A stretch of DNA of 64,000 nucleotides from Nocardioides zhouii (lineage in GTDB: Bacteria; Actinomycetota; Actinomycetes; Propionibacteriales; Nocardioidaceae). A program made the position numbers and the translations under genes. Positions 51,055 through 59,510 of this stretch are shown one piece after another (position 1 is the first letter of the stretch; every line of letters starts with the position of its first letter). The stretch spans positions 62,001 through 126,000 of the forward strand of contig NZ_SDWV01000008.1 in the NCBI RefSeq assembly GCF_004137345.1, written 5' to 3'. The notes beneath the pieces are model-generated. The model was not told where the DNA came from. It did no database searches and saw nothing but the letters and a program-made list of their open reading frames with translations.

Positions 51055-51282
51055 TCAGCGCGGGAGGCCGCTCGCGCGCCAGCCGCCGTCGCCGTGGCGG
51101 TGCGCGGCACCACTGGTGTGGCGGACGCTGCGGGCCGGGTTGCTCCACGCCGGGCGCGGTCGCTCCGGGGCGTCGTCGTTGCTCGAGCCGAGGGCGGAGA
51201 AGACCGCGACCAGGGCCGCGACCTCCTCGGGGGTGGCGTCGGCGTTGATGACCTTGAGCAGTGGTTGCTCGGGCCCACTCAC
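51055..51282 (-). CDS. accE: Acyl-CoA carboxylase epsilon subunit
   Basis: A 75-residue small subunit. The N-terminal [25 protein letters not shown] helix and the C-terminal Trp/Gly GWRASGLPR are the family's two conserved ends, with a variable Pro/Arg-rich middle. AccE binds the alpha-beta carboxylase and stimulates it in actinobacteria. The GTG start overlaps the beta-subunit stop (GTGA), confirming coexpression. Its presence is a strong actinobacterial marker. The biotinylated alpha subunit is 24 kb away. Confidence 0.9.
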   Translation of the reverse strand: MSGPEQPLLKVINADATPEEVAALVAVFSALGSSNDDAPERPRPAWSNPARSVRHTSGAAHRHGDGGWRASGLPR

Positions 51283-52901
51283 AGCGGGATGTTCCCGTGC
51301 TTCTTGGCCGGGAGGGTCTCCCGCTTGGAGCGGAGCAGCCGGAGCGAGCGGACGATCTCGATGCGCGTCTCGTGGGGTGCGATGACCGCGTCGACGTAGC
51401 CCCGCTCGGCCGCGATGTAGGGGTTGGCGAGCGTGGTCTCGTACTCGTCGATGAGCTCGGCCCGCCTGGCCTCGACGTCGCCGCCCTCGTCCTCGACGGC
51501 CTTGAGGGTCTTGCGGTGCACGATGTTGGCCGCGCCCTGCGCGCCCATGACGGCGATCTGGGCGGTGGGCCAGGCGACGTTGATGTCGGCGCCGAGGTGC
51601 TTGGAGCCCATCACGTCGTACGCGCCGCCGTACGCCTTACGGGTGATGACGGTGATGAGCGGGACGGTCGCTTCGGCGTACGCGTAGATCAGCTTCGCGC
51701 CGCGGCGGATGATGCCCTGCCACTCCTGGTCGGTGCCCGGCAGGAAGCCCGGCACGTCGACGAAGGTCAGGACGGGGATGTTGAAGGCGTCGCAGAACCG
51801 TACGAACCGCGCGGCCTTCTCCGAGGCGTCGATGTCGAGGCAGCCGGCGAACTGCATCGGCTGGTTGGCCACGATGCCGACCGAGCGACCCTCGACGCGG
51901 CCGAAGCCGACGAGGATGTTGGGGGCGAAGAGCTCCTGGACCTCGAGGAACTCCTCGTCGTCGAGCACGGCGGTGATGACGTCGTGCATGTCGTACGGCT
52001 GGTTGGCGCCGTCGGGGATCAGCACGTCGAGCGCGCGATCGCCGTCGGTGACCGACATCTCGGGGTCCTCGTCGTACTCCGGCGCCGGATCCAGATTGTT
52101 CTGCGGGAGGTAGGACAGCATCGCCTTGAGGTACTCGATGGCGTCCTCCTCGTCGGAGGCCAGGTAGTGGGCGTTGCCCGACTTGGTGTTGTGGGTGCGC
52201 GCGCCGCCGAGGTCCTCCATCGTCACGTCCTCGCCGGTGACGGTCTTGATGACGTCGGGACCGGTGATGAACATCGCCGAGGTCTGGTCGACCATGATCG
52301 TGAAGTCGGTGACCGCGGGGGAGTAGACGTGGCCGCCGGCGCAGTTGCCCATGATCAGGCTGATCTGCGGGATGACGCCCGAGGCGTGCACGTTGCGGCG
52401 GAAGATCTCGCCGTAGAGGCCGAGGCTGACCACGCCCTCCTGGATGCGGGCGCCGGCCCCCTCGTTGATGCCGATGATCGGGCAGCCGGTGCGCATCGCG
52501 AGGTCCATGACCTTGGTGATCTTCTCGCCGTAGACCTCGCCGAGCGACCCGCCGAAGACGGTGAAGTCCTGGCTGAAGACGCAGATCATCCGGCCGTTGA
52601 CCTCGCCGTAGCCGGTCACCACGCCGTCGCCGTACGGCCGGGTCTTCTCGAGCCCGAACGCCGTGGAGCGGTGCCGGGCGAGCTCGTCGAGCTCGACGAA
52701 GGTGCCCTCGTCGAAGAGCATCTCGATCCGCTCGCGGGCGGTCTTGCGGCCCTTCGCGTGCTGCTTCTCCACGGCCTTCGCCGAGCCGGCGTGCACCGCC
52801 TCGTCGAGTCGCTGCTCGAGGTCGGCCAGCTTGCCGGCGGTCGTGTGCAGGTCAAGGTGCTGGTTGCGGTTGGGGGTCTCTTCACCCGGCTGTGCGCTCA
52901 C
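51279..52901 (-). CDS. accD: Acyl-CoA (propionyl/acetyl) carboxylase beta subunit
   Basis: A 540-residue carboxyltransferase of the AccD5/PccB type. After a short N-terminal segment come [21 protein letters not shown], the two oxyanion-hole Gly pairs ([30 protein letters not shown]) and in the C-terminal half [60 protein letters not shown], a canonical carboxyltransferase core. It transfers CO2 from biotin on the alpha subunit to acetyl- or propionyl-CoA. It is divergent from birA (50 bp between starts). The accE gene follows by a 4-nt overlap. Confidence 0.96.
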   Translation of the reverse strand: MSAQPGEETPNRNQHLDLHTTAGKLADLEQRLDEAVHAGSAKAVEKQHAKGRKTARERIEMLFDEGTFVELDELARHRSTAFGLEKTRPYGDGVVTGYGEVNGRMICVFSQDFTVFGGSLGEVYGEKITKVMDLAMRTGCPIIGINEGAGARIQEGVVSLGLYGEIFRRNVHASGVIPQISLIMGNCAGGHVYSPAVTDFTIMVDQTSAMFITGPDVIKTVTGEDVTMEDLGGARTHNTKSGNAHYLASDEEDAIEYLKAMLSYLPQNNLDPAPEYDEDPEMSVTDGDRALDVLIPDGANQPYDMHDVITAVLDDEEFLEVQELFAPNILVGFGRVEGRSVGIVANQPMQFAGCLDIDASEKAARFVRFCDAFNIPVLTFVDVPGFLPGTDQEWQGIIRRGAKLIYAYAEATVPLITVITRKAYGGAYDVMGSKHLGADINVAWPTAQIAVMGAQGAANIVHRKTLKAVEDEGGDVEARRAELIDEYETTLANPYIAAERGYVDAVIAPHETRIEIVRSLRLLRSKRETLPAKKHGNIPL

Positions 52902-52951
52902 GCGGGGCCTCCTGGTCGGTCGGTCCGTGGTCCATCGGGCAATCTAGTGCC

Positions 52952-53764
52952 ATGACCGATCTCCCTCCGTCGCCACCTCCGTCGCGTGCACCGATCGACC
53001 GCGCCCGCCTGGTCGCGCCCGTCGGCTGGCGGGTCGAGGTGGAGGAGGCGACGCCGTCCACCAACGCGGCGCTCGCGGCCCGCGCCCGCGCCGGCGAGGA
53101 GCCCGGCCTGGTGCTGGTCACCGAGCACCAGACCGCGGGCCGCGGCCGGCTCGACCGGGTGTGGGAGACGCCGCCGCGCTCGTCGCTGACCTTCTCGGTG
53201 CTGCTGCGTCCCGACCTGCCGGTGGCGTCCTGGTCCTGGCTGCCGCTCCTCGCCGGGTACGCCGTCCAGGCCGCGCTGGCCGACCGGCTGCCCGACATCG
53301 CGCTGAAGTGGCCCAACGACGTGCTCGTCGACGGCGGAGAACTCGGCGCGGGCCGCAAGGTCGCCGGCATCCTGGTCGAGCGGATCGAGTCCGACGCCGG
53401 GCCGATGGCCGTCGTGGGGGTCGGCATCAACGTCGACCAGACCCTCGACGAGCTCCCGATCGCGCTGGCCACGTCGGTCGCGCTGGAGACGGGCGAGCCC
53501 GTCGAGCGCACCGGCCTGCTCGGACAGGTGCTCGGCTCGCTCCACGGCCTGCAGGGTCTTCTCGACGACACCGAGGCGCTGCGCCGGGCGTACGCCGACG
53601 TGTGCGTGACGCTCGGGCGCACCGTCGACGTCCACCTGCCGGCGGGGGACGTACGTCGTGGCGAGGCGCTGGACATCGACGCCTCCGGGGCGCTGGTCGT
53701 CGGGACGGACGACGGCACGCTCACCGTCGCGGCCGGCGATGTGGTGCACGTGCGCCCCGCCTAG
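52952..53764 (+). CDS. birA: Biotin-[acetyl-CoA carboxylase] ligase (class I, no DNA-binding domain)
   Basis: A 270-residue biotin protein ligase. It has the biotin/ATP-binding loop HQTAGRGRL (59-67), KWPNDVLV (119-126) and GKVAGILVE-like RKVAGILVE, plus a small C-terminal SH3-like domain (GRTVDVHLPAGDVRRGEALDIDASGALVV). There is no N-terminal helix-turn-helix, so unlike E. coli BirA it cannot act as a repressor. It would biotinylate the alpha subunit and pyruvate carboxylase also found in this window. The ATG is preferred over an upstream GTG that would extend it over the accD promoter. Confidence 0.95.
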   Translation: MTDLPPSPPPSRAPIDRARLVAPVGWRVEVEEATPSTNAALAARARAGEEPGLVLVTEHQTAGRGRLDRVWETPPRSSLTFSVLLRPDLPVASWSWLPLLAGYAVQAALADRLPDIALKWPNDVLVDGGELGAGRKVAGILVERIESDAGPMAVVGVGINVDQTLDELPIALATSVALETGEPVERTGLLGQVLGSLHGLQGLLDDTEALRRAYADVCVTLGRTVDVHLPAGDVRRGEALDIDASGALVVGTDDGTLTVAAGDVVHVRPA

Positions 53765-53779
53765 TGACATGATCCGGGA

Positions 53780-54283
53780 GTGGCCTTTCCGACCAAGCTC
53801 CTCAACGAGGGTGAACACGTCGTCGTCTCCACGCGCACGCACGTCAAGGCGCTGATCATCCCGGGGCTGGGGGTGCTCGTGGCGCTTGCGCTGGCGATCT
53901 TCCTCGACCGGCTCGTGGACAGCTCGGTGGCGTCGCTCGTCGTGTGGGTGCTCTTCCTCGCCGTGGTGCTGTGGTTCCTCGTCGGGCCGTTGCTGACCTG
54001 GCTGACGACGACGTACACGTTCACCAACCGCCGCTTCATCAAGCGCTCCGGCTTCATCTCCAAGGAGGGCCGCACGATCCCGCTCAACCGGATCAGCGGC
54101 GTCGACTTCGAGATCGGCGTGATCGACCGGATCTTCGGCTGCGGCACGCTCGTCGTCTCCGACGCCAGCACCGACGGCCGGGTCGAGCTCCACGACATCC
54201 CCGACGTGGAGAAGGTCCAGCTCCAGGTCTCCGACGAGCTCCATCGCCTCGCCGGCGGTGACCGCCGCGACGATGGCGCCTGA
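53780..54283 (+). CDS. Membrane protein with bacterial PH domain
   Basis: A 167-residue protein with two transmembrane helices (about 24-43 and 50-72) and a C-terminal bacterial PH domain beginning TTYTFTNRRFIKRSGFISKEGRTIPLNRISGVDFEIG and continuing with FGCGTLVVSDASTDGRVELHDIPD. Such YdbS-like proteins are found beside ABC/signal genes, and their role is unknown. A CATGAT box lies 6 nt before the GTG (leaderless). It begins 15 bp after birA, overlaps the adenylate cyclase by 11 bp or more, and could help anchor or regulate it; that is inference. Confidence 0.85.
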   Translation: MAFPTKLLNEGEHVVVSTRTHVKALIIPGLGVLVALALAIFLDRLVDSSVASLVVWVLFLAVVLWFLVGPLLTWLTTTYTFTNRRFIKRSGFISKEGRTIPLNRISGVDFEIGVIDRIFGCGTLVVSDASTDGRVELHDIPDVEKVQLQVSDELHRLAGGDRRDDGA

Positions 54284-55304
54284 CCGCACCCCCCAGCAGC
54301 GCAAGACCCGCAAGGCCAAGGGCAAGGACAAGACCGGGCCGCCGGGCGAGCAGCTCGACGCCGCGATCCTGCGCAGCAAGCCGGAGTTCAACGCGCTCGA
54401 GGTGGCCGCCGAGACCGGCGTGACGATCGAGGAGACCCGCCGGCTGTGGCGCGCCCTCGGCTTCCCCGAGTTCGTCGGCGACAAGGCGTACACCGCTGCT
54501 GACATCGAGGCGGTCGCGACCCTCATGAGCTTCGTCGACTCCGGTGCCGTGGACTTCGACACGGCCGTCAACCTCACCCGCGGCGTTGGCCAGACGATGG
54601 CGCGCCTCGCCGACTGGGAGGTCTCCGCGCTGGTCAGCCGGGTCGAGGAGATGGAGGCCGGCGCGGAGGCCACCGGCTCGCGGATCGGCTCCGCGCTGCG
54701 GTTGATCGACGAGGTCAACCCGCCCTTCGAGCGGCTCCTCGTCTACGCCTGGCGGCGCCACCTCGCTGCGGCCGTCGGCCGGATCGAGGCGATGGGGGCC
54801 AAGGACGAGGACCTCCACACCATCGACGTCACTGTCGGTTTCGCCGACCTGGTGTCCTTCACCGCCCTGTCCAACACGCTCGACCGCGACGAGATCGGCG
54901 ACCTCGTCGAGGTCTTCGAGAGCCGGTGCCAGGACGTGGTCGCGCGCTACGGCGGCCGGATCATCAAGAGCCTCGGCGACTCGGTGCTCTTCGTCACGAG
55001 CGGTGCCGAGGACGGCGTGGCCGTCTCGGAGGGGATCATCAACGTCATCGGGCGCGACGCGAAGATGCCCGACGTACGCCTCGGCCTCGCGAGCGGCCCG
55101 GTCGTCCAGCGCCTCGGGGACATCTTCGGCCCACCGGTGAACATGGCCGCCCGGCTCACCGCGGTGGCCCGCCGCAACCGGCTGATCGTCGACCAGAACA
55201 CCGCCGACCTCCTGCCCGCCGCGGAGTGGGAGAACCGGCGGCTCCCGGCCCGCCCGGTGCGTGGGTTCGGGCTCGTGGAGCCCGTCGCCGTACGCCGTCG
55301 CTGA
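54273..55304 (+). CDS. Class III adenylate/guanylate cyclase with N-terminal helical domain
   Basis: A 343-residue cyclase. The N-terminal 180 residues are helical (EFNALEVAAETGVTIEETRRLWRALGFPEF, then a second helical bundle) and recall the autoinhibitory region of mycobacterial pH-sensing cyclase Rv1264. The C-terminal catalytic domain has the metal Asp in VGFADLVSFTALS, KSLGDSVLF, and VNMAARL (transition-state Asn/Arg). It makes cAMP, by family; purine specificity is not certain. ATG at 54273 or GTG at 54258 are both possible; the former is taken. It overlaps the PH-domain gene, suggesting coexpression. Confidence 0.9.
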   Translation: MAPDRTPQQRKTRKAKGKDKTGPPGEQLDAAILRSKPEFNALEVAAETGVTIEETRRLWRALGFPEFVGDKAYTAADIEAVATLMSFVDSGAVDFDTAVNLTRGVGQTMARLADWEVSALVSRVEEMEAGAEATGSRIGSALRLIDEVNPPFERLLVYAWRRHLAAAVGRIEAMGAKDEDLHTIDVTVGFADLVSFTALSNTLDRDEIGDLVEVFESRCQDVVARYGGRIIKSLGDSVLFVTSGAEDGVAVSEGIINVIGRDAKMPDVRLGLASGPVVQRLGDIFGPPVNMAARLTAVARRNRLIVDQNTADLLPAAEWENRRLPARPVRGFGLVEPVAVRRR

Positions 55305-55361
55305 CCCGTCAGAGCGCCGCTGCGACGCCGAGCGCTGGACCAGACCACTGCACCGCAATTC

Positions 55362-55373
55362 ACCCATATGGGT
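55362..55373. promoter_or_regulatory. Palindrome at the -35 position of the orphan winged-helix gene
   Basis: ACCCATATGGGT is a perfect 12-bp palindrome about 23 bp upstream of the -10 hexamer TAGGTT (55396-55401). The position suits an activator or repressor, possibly the winged-helix protein itself. A CATATG core is distinctive in such G/C-rich DNA. Confidence 0.6.
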
Positions 55374-55407
55374 CACCGACAGGTCGCGAAATCCTTAGGT
55401 TCAGCGC

Positions 55408-55722
55408 GTGTTGGCTGTACAAGACGTGCGACTGGACCCGGGCACACGACAGGTGTGGCGCGGCGATCGCGAGATCAGGCTGTCCCGCAAGGAGTTCCAG
55501 CTCCTGCAGGCGCTGATGGCGCGCCCCGGTGACATCGTCACGCGCGGCGAGCTGATGGCGGACGTGTGGCAGACGTCGTTCTACACCAACTCCAAGACCA
55601 TCGACGTCCACCTCGGCTGGCTGCGTCGCAAGCTCGACGACGACCCGCGCAACCCGACCCTCATCACCACGCACCGCGGTCGCGGGCTGCGCTTCGAGAC
55701 GGCCACCGCGGTCGCCAGCTGA
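55408..55722 (+). CDS. Orphan winged-helix (OmpR-type effector domain) protein
   Basis: A 104-residue protein that is nothing but the OmpR/PhoB winged-helix: RLDPGTRQVWRGDREIRLSRKEFQLLQALMARPGDIVTRGELMADVWQ, then TNSKTIDVHLGWLRRKLDDDP and the wing ITTHRGRGLRFE. No receiver domain is encoded and no kinase gene is nearby, so it is a stand-alone DNA-binding protein, possibly constitutive or regulated by abundance. The GTG start is 6 nt after TAGGTT. It precedes purK by 20 bp but purK has its own -10 box. Confidence 0.92.
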   Translation: MLAVQDVRLDPGTRQVWRGDREIRLSRKEFQLLQALMARPGDIVTRGELMADVWQTSFYTNSKTIDVHLGWLRRKLDDDPRNPTLITTHRGRGLRFETATAVAS

Positions 55723-55742
55723 TCGGTCGATAGGCTCCGGTC

Positions 55743-56912
55743 GTGTCCTCGACCGGTTCGCACCGCGCTCCTACGCTCGCCGTGATCGGGGGCGGCCAGC
55801 TCGCCCGGATGATGGCGCAGCCGGCGATCGCGCTGGGTCTCCCGCTCCGCCTGCTGGCCGAGGCCGAGGGCGTCTCGGCCGCTCAGGTGATCCCCGACCA
55901 GGTCGTCGGCGACTACACCGACCTCGCCACACTGCGCCGGGTCACCGAGGGGTCCGCCGTCGTGACCTTCGACCACGAGCACGTGCCGACCGCGCACCTG
56001 CACGCGCTGGAGGCGGACGGCATCGCCGTACGTCCGGGGCCGGGCGCGCTCGTCCACGCCCAGGACAAGGCCGTGATGCGACGCCGGCTCGCCGAGCTCG
56101 ACGTGCCCTGCCCGCGCAACGCCGTCGTCACCACGACCGACGAGGTGGCGGCCTTCGGCCTGCCCTGCGTCCTCAAGACCACCCGCGGCGGCTACGACGG
56201 CAAGGGCGTGTGGGTCGTCCGCGCCCTCGACGAGGCGCAGCAGGCCTTCGACGCCGCGGCCGTTGCCGGCGTGGAGTTGCTCGCCGAGGAGCTCGTCGAC
56301 TTCCGGCGCGAGCTCTCCGCACTCGTCGCCCGGTCGCCCAGCGGCCAGGCCGCGGCGTACCCGGTCGTCGCCTCGACCCAGCTCGACGGCATCTGCCACG
56401 AGGTGATCGCCCCCGCGCCGGACCTCTCGCCCGCCCTGGCCGGGGAGGCGCAGGAGATCGCCCTGCGCGTCGCCGGTGCGCTCGACGTCACGGGCATCCT
56501 CGCCGTCGAGCTCTTCGAGACGACCGACGGCCGGATCCTGGTCAACGAGCTGGCGATGCGCCCCCACAACACCGGCCACTGGACCCAGGACGGAGCCGTG
56601 ACGTCCCAGTTCGAGAATCATCTGCGCGCCGTCATGGACCTCCCGCTCGGTTCGCCGGCCCCGCGGGCTCGCTGGACCGTGATGGTCAACATCCTCGGCG
56701 GACCCACCGACACCGGCCGGCTGTACGACGGCCTCCCGCACGCCATGGCCCGCGATCCCCACCTGCGGGTCCACTTCTACGGCAAGGATCTGCGGCCCGG
56801 ACGCAAGGTCGGCCACGTCAACGCCTACGGCGACGACCTCGACGACTGCCTCGAGCGCGCCCGGCACGCCGCCGCGTGGTTCCGCGGCGACCTCGGCAAT
56901 GAGAGCGAATAG
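55743..56912 (+). CDS. purK: N5-carboxyaminoimidazole ribonucleotide synthase (PurK)
   Basis: A 389-residue ATP-grasp enzyme that carboxylates AIR to N5-CAIR in purine synthesis. The start LAVIGGGQLARMMAQPAIALGL is the family's, and TTRGGYDGKGVWVV (ATP-grasp), the metal/AIR region EVIAPAPDL, ELFE and NELAMRPHNTGHWTQDGAVTSQFENHLRAVMDLPLG are all visible. The GTG start follows TAGGCT by 6 nt (leaderless). It is followed 12 bp later by purE, with a Shine-Dalgarno sequence between, so the two form an operon. Confidence 0.97.
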   Translation: MSSTGSHRAPTLAVIGGGQLARMMAQPAIALGLPLRLLAEAEGVSAAQVIPDQVVGDYTDLATLRRVTEGSAVVTFDHEHVPTAHLHALEADGIAVRPGPGALVHAQDKAVMRRRLAELDVPCPRNAVVTTTDEVAAFGLPCVLKTTRGGYDGKGVWVVRALDEAQQAFDAAAVAGVELLAEELVDFRRELSALVARSPSGQAAAYPVVASTQLDGICHEVIAPAPDLSPALAGEAQEIALRVAGALDVTGILAVELFETTDGRILVNELAMRPHNTGHWTQDGAVTSQFENHLRAVMDLPLGSPAPRARWTVMVNILGGPTDTGRLYDGLPHAMARDPHLRVHFYGKDLRPGRKVGHVNAYGDDLDDCLERARHAAAWFRGDLGNESE

Positions 56913-56924
56913 GAAGGCACCGAG

Positions 56925-57464
56925 ATGAGCGAGAGCAGCGAGAACGCGGGCGTCAAGGTCGGCATCGTGATGGGCTCGGACTCCGACTGGCCCGTCATGC
57001 AGGCCGCCGGCGAGGTCCTGACCGAGCTCGGGGTCACCTGGGAGGCCGACGTCGTCTCCGCGCACCGGATGCCCACCGAGATGATCGAGTGGGGCCGCGC
57101 GGCGCACACCCGCGGGCTGTCGGTGGTCATCGCCGGCGCCGGGGGAGCGGCCCACCTGCCCGGCATGCTGGCTGCGGTGACCCCGCTGCCGGTGATCGGC
57201 GTGCCGGTGCCGCTGAAGTACCTCGACGGCATGGACTCCCTGCTCTCCATCGTCCAGATGCCCGGCGGGATCCCGGTCGCGACCGTCGCCATCGGCAACG
57301 CCAAGAACGCCGGCATCCTCGCCGCGCGGATCCTGGGGACCAGCGATCCCGAGCTGCAGCAGCGCCTGGTCGACTATGCCGCCGAGCTCGCCGAGACCGC
57401 GCACGCGAAGGGCGACGTCGTACGCCAGGCAGCCGCCGGCGCCACCCGGCGCCTCGGGTTCTAG
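56925..57464 (+). CDS. purE: N5-CAIR mutase (PurE)
   Basis: A 179-residue class I PurE, converting N5-CAIR to CAIR. Motifs: [56 protein letters not shown] and the [33 protein letters not shown] segment. It has an AGGAAGG ribosome site. It is coexpressed with purK; the pathway enzymes flanking them elsewhere are not in this window. It converges with arfB, with stops 9 bp apart. Confidence 0.97.
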   Translation: MSESSENAGVKVGIVMGSDSDWPVMQAAGEVLTELGVTWEADVVSAHRMPTEMIEWGRAAHTRGLSVVIAGAGGAAHLPGMLAAVTPLPVIGVPVPLKYLDGMDSLLSIVQMPGGIPVATVAIGNAKNAGILAARILGTSDPELQQRLVDYAAELAETAHAKGDVVRQAAAGATRRLGF

Positions 57465-57473
57465 CGACCGGTC

Positions 57474-57911
57474 CTACTCGGGTCTGCCCCGCACCCGGCC
57501 GCGCAGCGCCTTGGTCTGCGCGCGCTCCTTCTTCGACTTCAGCCGCCGTTCCTTCGACCCGCGCGTCGGCCGGGTGGCGCGCCGCGGTGGCGGCGGTGGC
57601 GCCAGGGCCTCACGCAGCAGCTCGGCCAGCCGCTCGCGCGCGGCGACGCGGTTGCGGTGCTGCGAACGGTGCTCGGACGCCGCAATGGACACGCGACCGT
57701 CGGGCCAGCGCCTCAGCGCGCGGGCGCGCTGGGTGCCCGTGAGGACTGCCGAGGTCGACACGTCGAGCTCGAGCTCCACGCGCGAGTCGGTGGTGTTGAC
57801 CGACTGGCCACCGGGTCCCGGTGACTTCGAGAACCGCTCGACCAGCTCGCCCGCGGGCACGACCAGGCCGTCGGGCAGGCCGGGTCCGGCCGGGACGTGG
57901 AGGTCGCGCAC
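57474..57911 (-). CDS. arfB: ArfB-type alternative ribosome-rescue hydrolase
   Basis: A 145-residue peptidyl-tRNA hydrolase of the ICT1/ArfB (YaeJ) type, which releases stalled ribosomes. The catalytic GGQ lies at 34-36 in SPGPGGQSVNTTDSRVEL, and the C-terminal basic tail (RGSKERRLKSKKERAQTKALRGR) is the segment that inserts into the empty mRNA channel. The GTG start gives the family N-terminus RDLHVPAG and sits 6 nt after CACACT. A longer in-frame start exists but has no support. It converges on purE and is divergent from the oxidoreductase gene. Confidence 0.94.
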   Translation of the reverse strand: MRDLHVPAGPGLPDGLVVPAGELVERFSKSPGPGGQSVNTTDSRVELELDVSTSAVLTGTQRARALRRWPDGRVSIAASEHRSQHRNRVAARERLAELLREALAPPPPPRRATRPTRGSKERRLKSKKERAQTKALRGRVRGRPE

Positions 57912-57970
57912 CCGCCCAGTGTGTCGGAGACGCGGGCGTACGTCGTCCACTCGCCACTAGGTTGGGCGCC

Positions 57971-58978
57971 ATGACGACACGCTGGGGCATCGCCGCGACC
58001 GGGGGGATGGCCGCGGCCTTCGCCGAGGACCTGGCCCATGTGCCCGATGCCGAGATCGCCTTCGTCGGCAGCCGGTCCGCCGCGTCGGCCACCGAGTTCG
58101 GGAGCCGGTTCGGCGGGGCACGGGGCGGCACGTACGGCGACCTGCTCGCCGCCGGCCGTGCCGGCGAGGTGGACGTCATCTACGTCGCCACGCCGCACCC
58201 GCAGCACCACGACCTGGCGCTCGCGGCCATCGAGGGCGGCACGCCCCTGCTGGTCGAGAAGGCCTTCACCGCGACGCTCGCCGGGGCACAGGAGGTGGTC
58301 GACGCCGCGCGTGCGGCGGGGATCTTCTGCATGGAGGCGATGTGGACCCGCTTCCAGCCGGCGGTGGCCCACGCCCGCGACCTCGTCGACGCCGGCGAGA
58401 TCGGCGACGTCGTGCTCGTGCAGGCCGACTTCTGCGCGCAGCGTGACTTCGACCCGCAGAGCCGCCTCTTCGACCTCGCGCTCGGCGGCGGGTCCGTGCT
58501 CGACCTCGGCGTATACCCGGTCTCGTTCGCCCAGCACTTCCTCGGTCGACCCGACGCAGTGACCGCCACCGGCACGACGTACGCCAACGGCGCGGACGCC
58601 TCGGCCGCGATCCACCTCGCCTACGCCGACGGGCGGGCCGCCTCACTCACCTGCGCGCTCACCGCCGCGTCACCGGTGCGTGCCCTCGTCGTGGGCACCG
58701 GCGGGTCGATCGAGCTCGAACCGCCGTTCAACCACGCCAGCCGGATCGTCGTACGCCGCAACGGTGCGGAGGACGAGGTGGTCGAGCGGCTGCCGACCGG
58801 TCGTGGCTACACCCATCAGGCCGAGGAGGTGCAGCGCTGCCTCGCGGCCGGGCTGACCGAGAGCCCGGTCATGCCGTTGAGTGACACCCTCGACGTGCAG
58901 TGGGTGCTGGAGGAGGCGCTGGACCGGCTCGGGATCACCATGTCCGAGGCGCGGGTGGACCTGCAGCCGGGCGACTAG
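57971..58978 (+). CDS. Gfo/Idh/MocA family oxidoreductase
   Basis: A 335-residue NAD(P)-dependent oxidoreductase. The N-terminal Rossmann domain reads WGIAATGGMAAAFAEDLAHVP (slightly divergent glycine pattern), then VYVATPHPQHHDLALAAIEGG and the catalytic LVEKAFTATLAGAQEVVDAA with Lys in the EKP-like position (EKA here). A C-terminal mixed alpha/beta domain includes GGGSVLDLGVYPV. Such enzymes act on sugars, inositols or related; substrate unknown. The ATG follows TAGGTT by 7 nt (leaderless). It converges on the CoA-binding gene with a 4-bp overlap. Confidence 0.9.
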   Translation: MTTRWGIAATGGMAAAFAEDLAHVPDAEIAFVGSRSAASATEFGSRFGGARGGTYGDLLAAGRAGEVDVIYVATPHPQHHDLALAAIEGGTPLLVEKAFTATLAGAQEVVDAARAAGIFCMEAMWTRFQPAVAHARDLVDAGEIGDVVLVQADFCAQRDFDPQSRLFDLALGGGSVLDLGVYPVSFAQHFLGRPDAVTATGTTYANGADASAAIHLAYADGRAASLTCALTAASPVRALVVGTGGSIELEPPFNHASRIVVRRNGAEDEVVERLPTGRGYTHQAEEVQRCLAAGLTESPVMPLSDTLDVQWVLEEALDRLGITMSEARVDLQPGD

Positions 58979-59406
58979 CGCCCGCGCTTGCGCCACTCGA
59001 TGGCGGGACACGTGTCCATCACCGTCGGGACGCCTGCCTCGGTCGTACGCCGGAAGGCGTCCTCGTCGACGACGCCGAGCTGCAGCCACACGCCTCCGGC
59101 GCCGATCGCGACGGCCTGGTCGGCGAACTCGCCCGCGGCGTCCGAGCGGCGGAAGACGTCGACGACGTCCACGGGGAACGGGATGTCGGCCAGGGTGGCG
59201 TAGCCCTGCTCGCCCAGCACCTCGGGCGCACCCGGCTCGGCGAACACGGGATGCACCGGCACGATCCTCTTCCCGCGCTCCTGGAGCAGCCGCGCGATCG
59301 AGTACGCCGTCCGCGACGGATCGCCCGACAGGCCGACCACGGCCCAGGTCTGCCCCTCGTCGAGCATGCGGTCGACGGTGGCGGCGTCCTGCCACGCGGT
59401 GGTCAT
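58975..59406 (-). CDS. CoA-binding domain protein (YccU-like)
   Basis: A 143-residue stand-alone CoA-binding Rossmann protein. Residues 20-60 read TWAVVGLSGDPSRTAYSIARLLQERGKRIVPVHPVF, then VDVVDVFRRSDAAGEFADQAVAIGAGGVWLQLGVVDE, and the conserved DTCPAIEW end. Related proteins bind CoA and may sense acylation status; no enzymatic residue of succinyl-CoA synthetase is present. The ATG follows TACGGT by 7 nt. Its stop codon overlaps that of the convergent oxidoreductase gene. Confidence 0.88.
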   Translation of the reverse strand: MTTAWQDAATVDRMLDEGQTWAVVGLSGDPSRTAYSIARLLQERGKRIVPVHPVFAEPGAPEVLGEQGYATLADIPFPVDVVDVFRRSDAAGEFADQAVAIGAGGVWLQLGVVDEDAFRRTTEAGVPTVMDTCPAIEWRKRGR

Positions 59407-59510
59407 GGCGTTCACCGTAGCTCCCCGCTCCAGGGCGGAGCGGTCGTGTCGGTCGCGATGCCGATGTGGTGGGATGACGGTCGTCACATCAATCCACGGA
59501 GGGGAACTTC

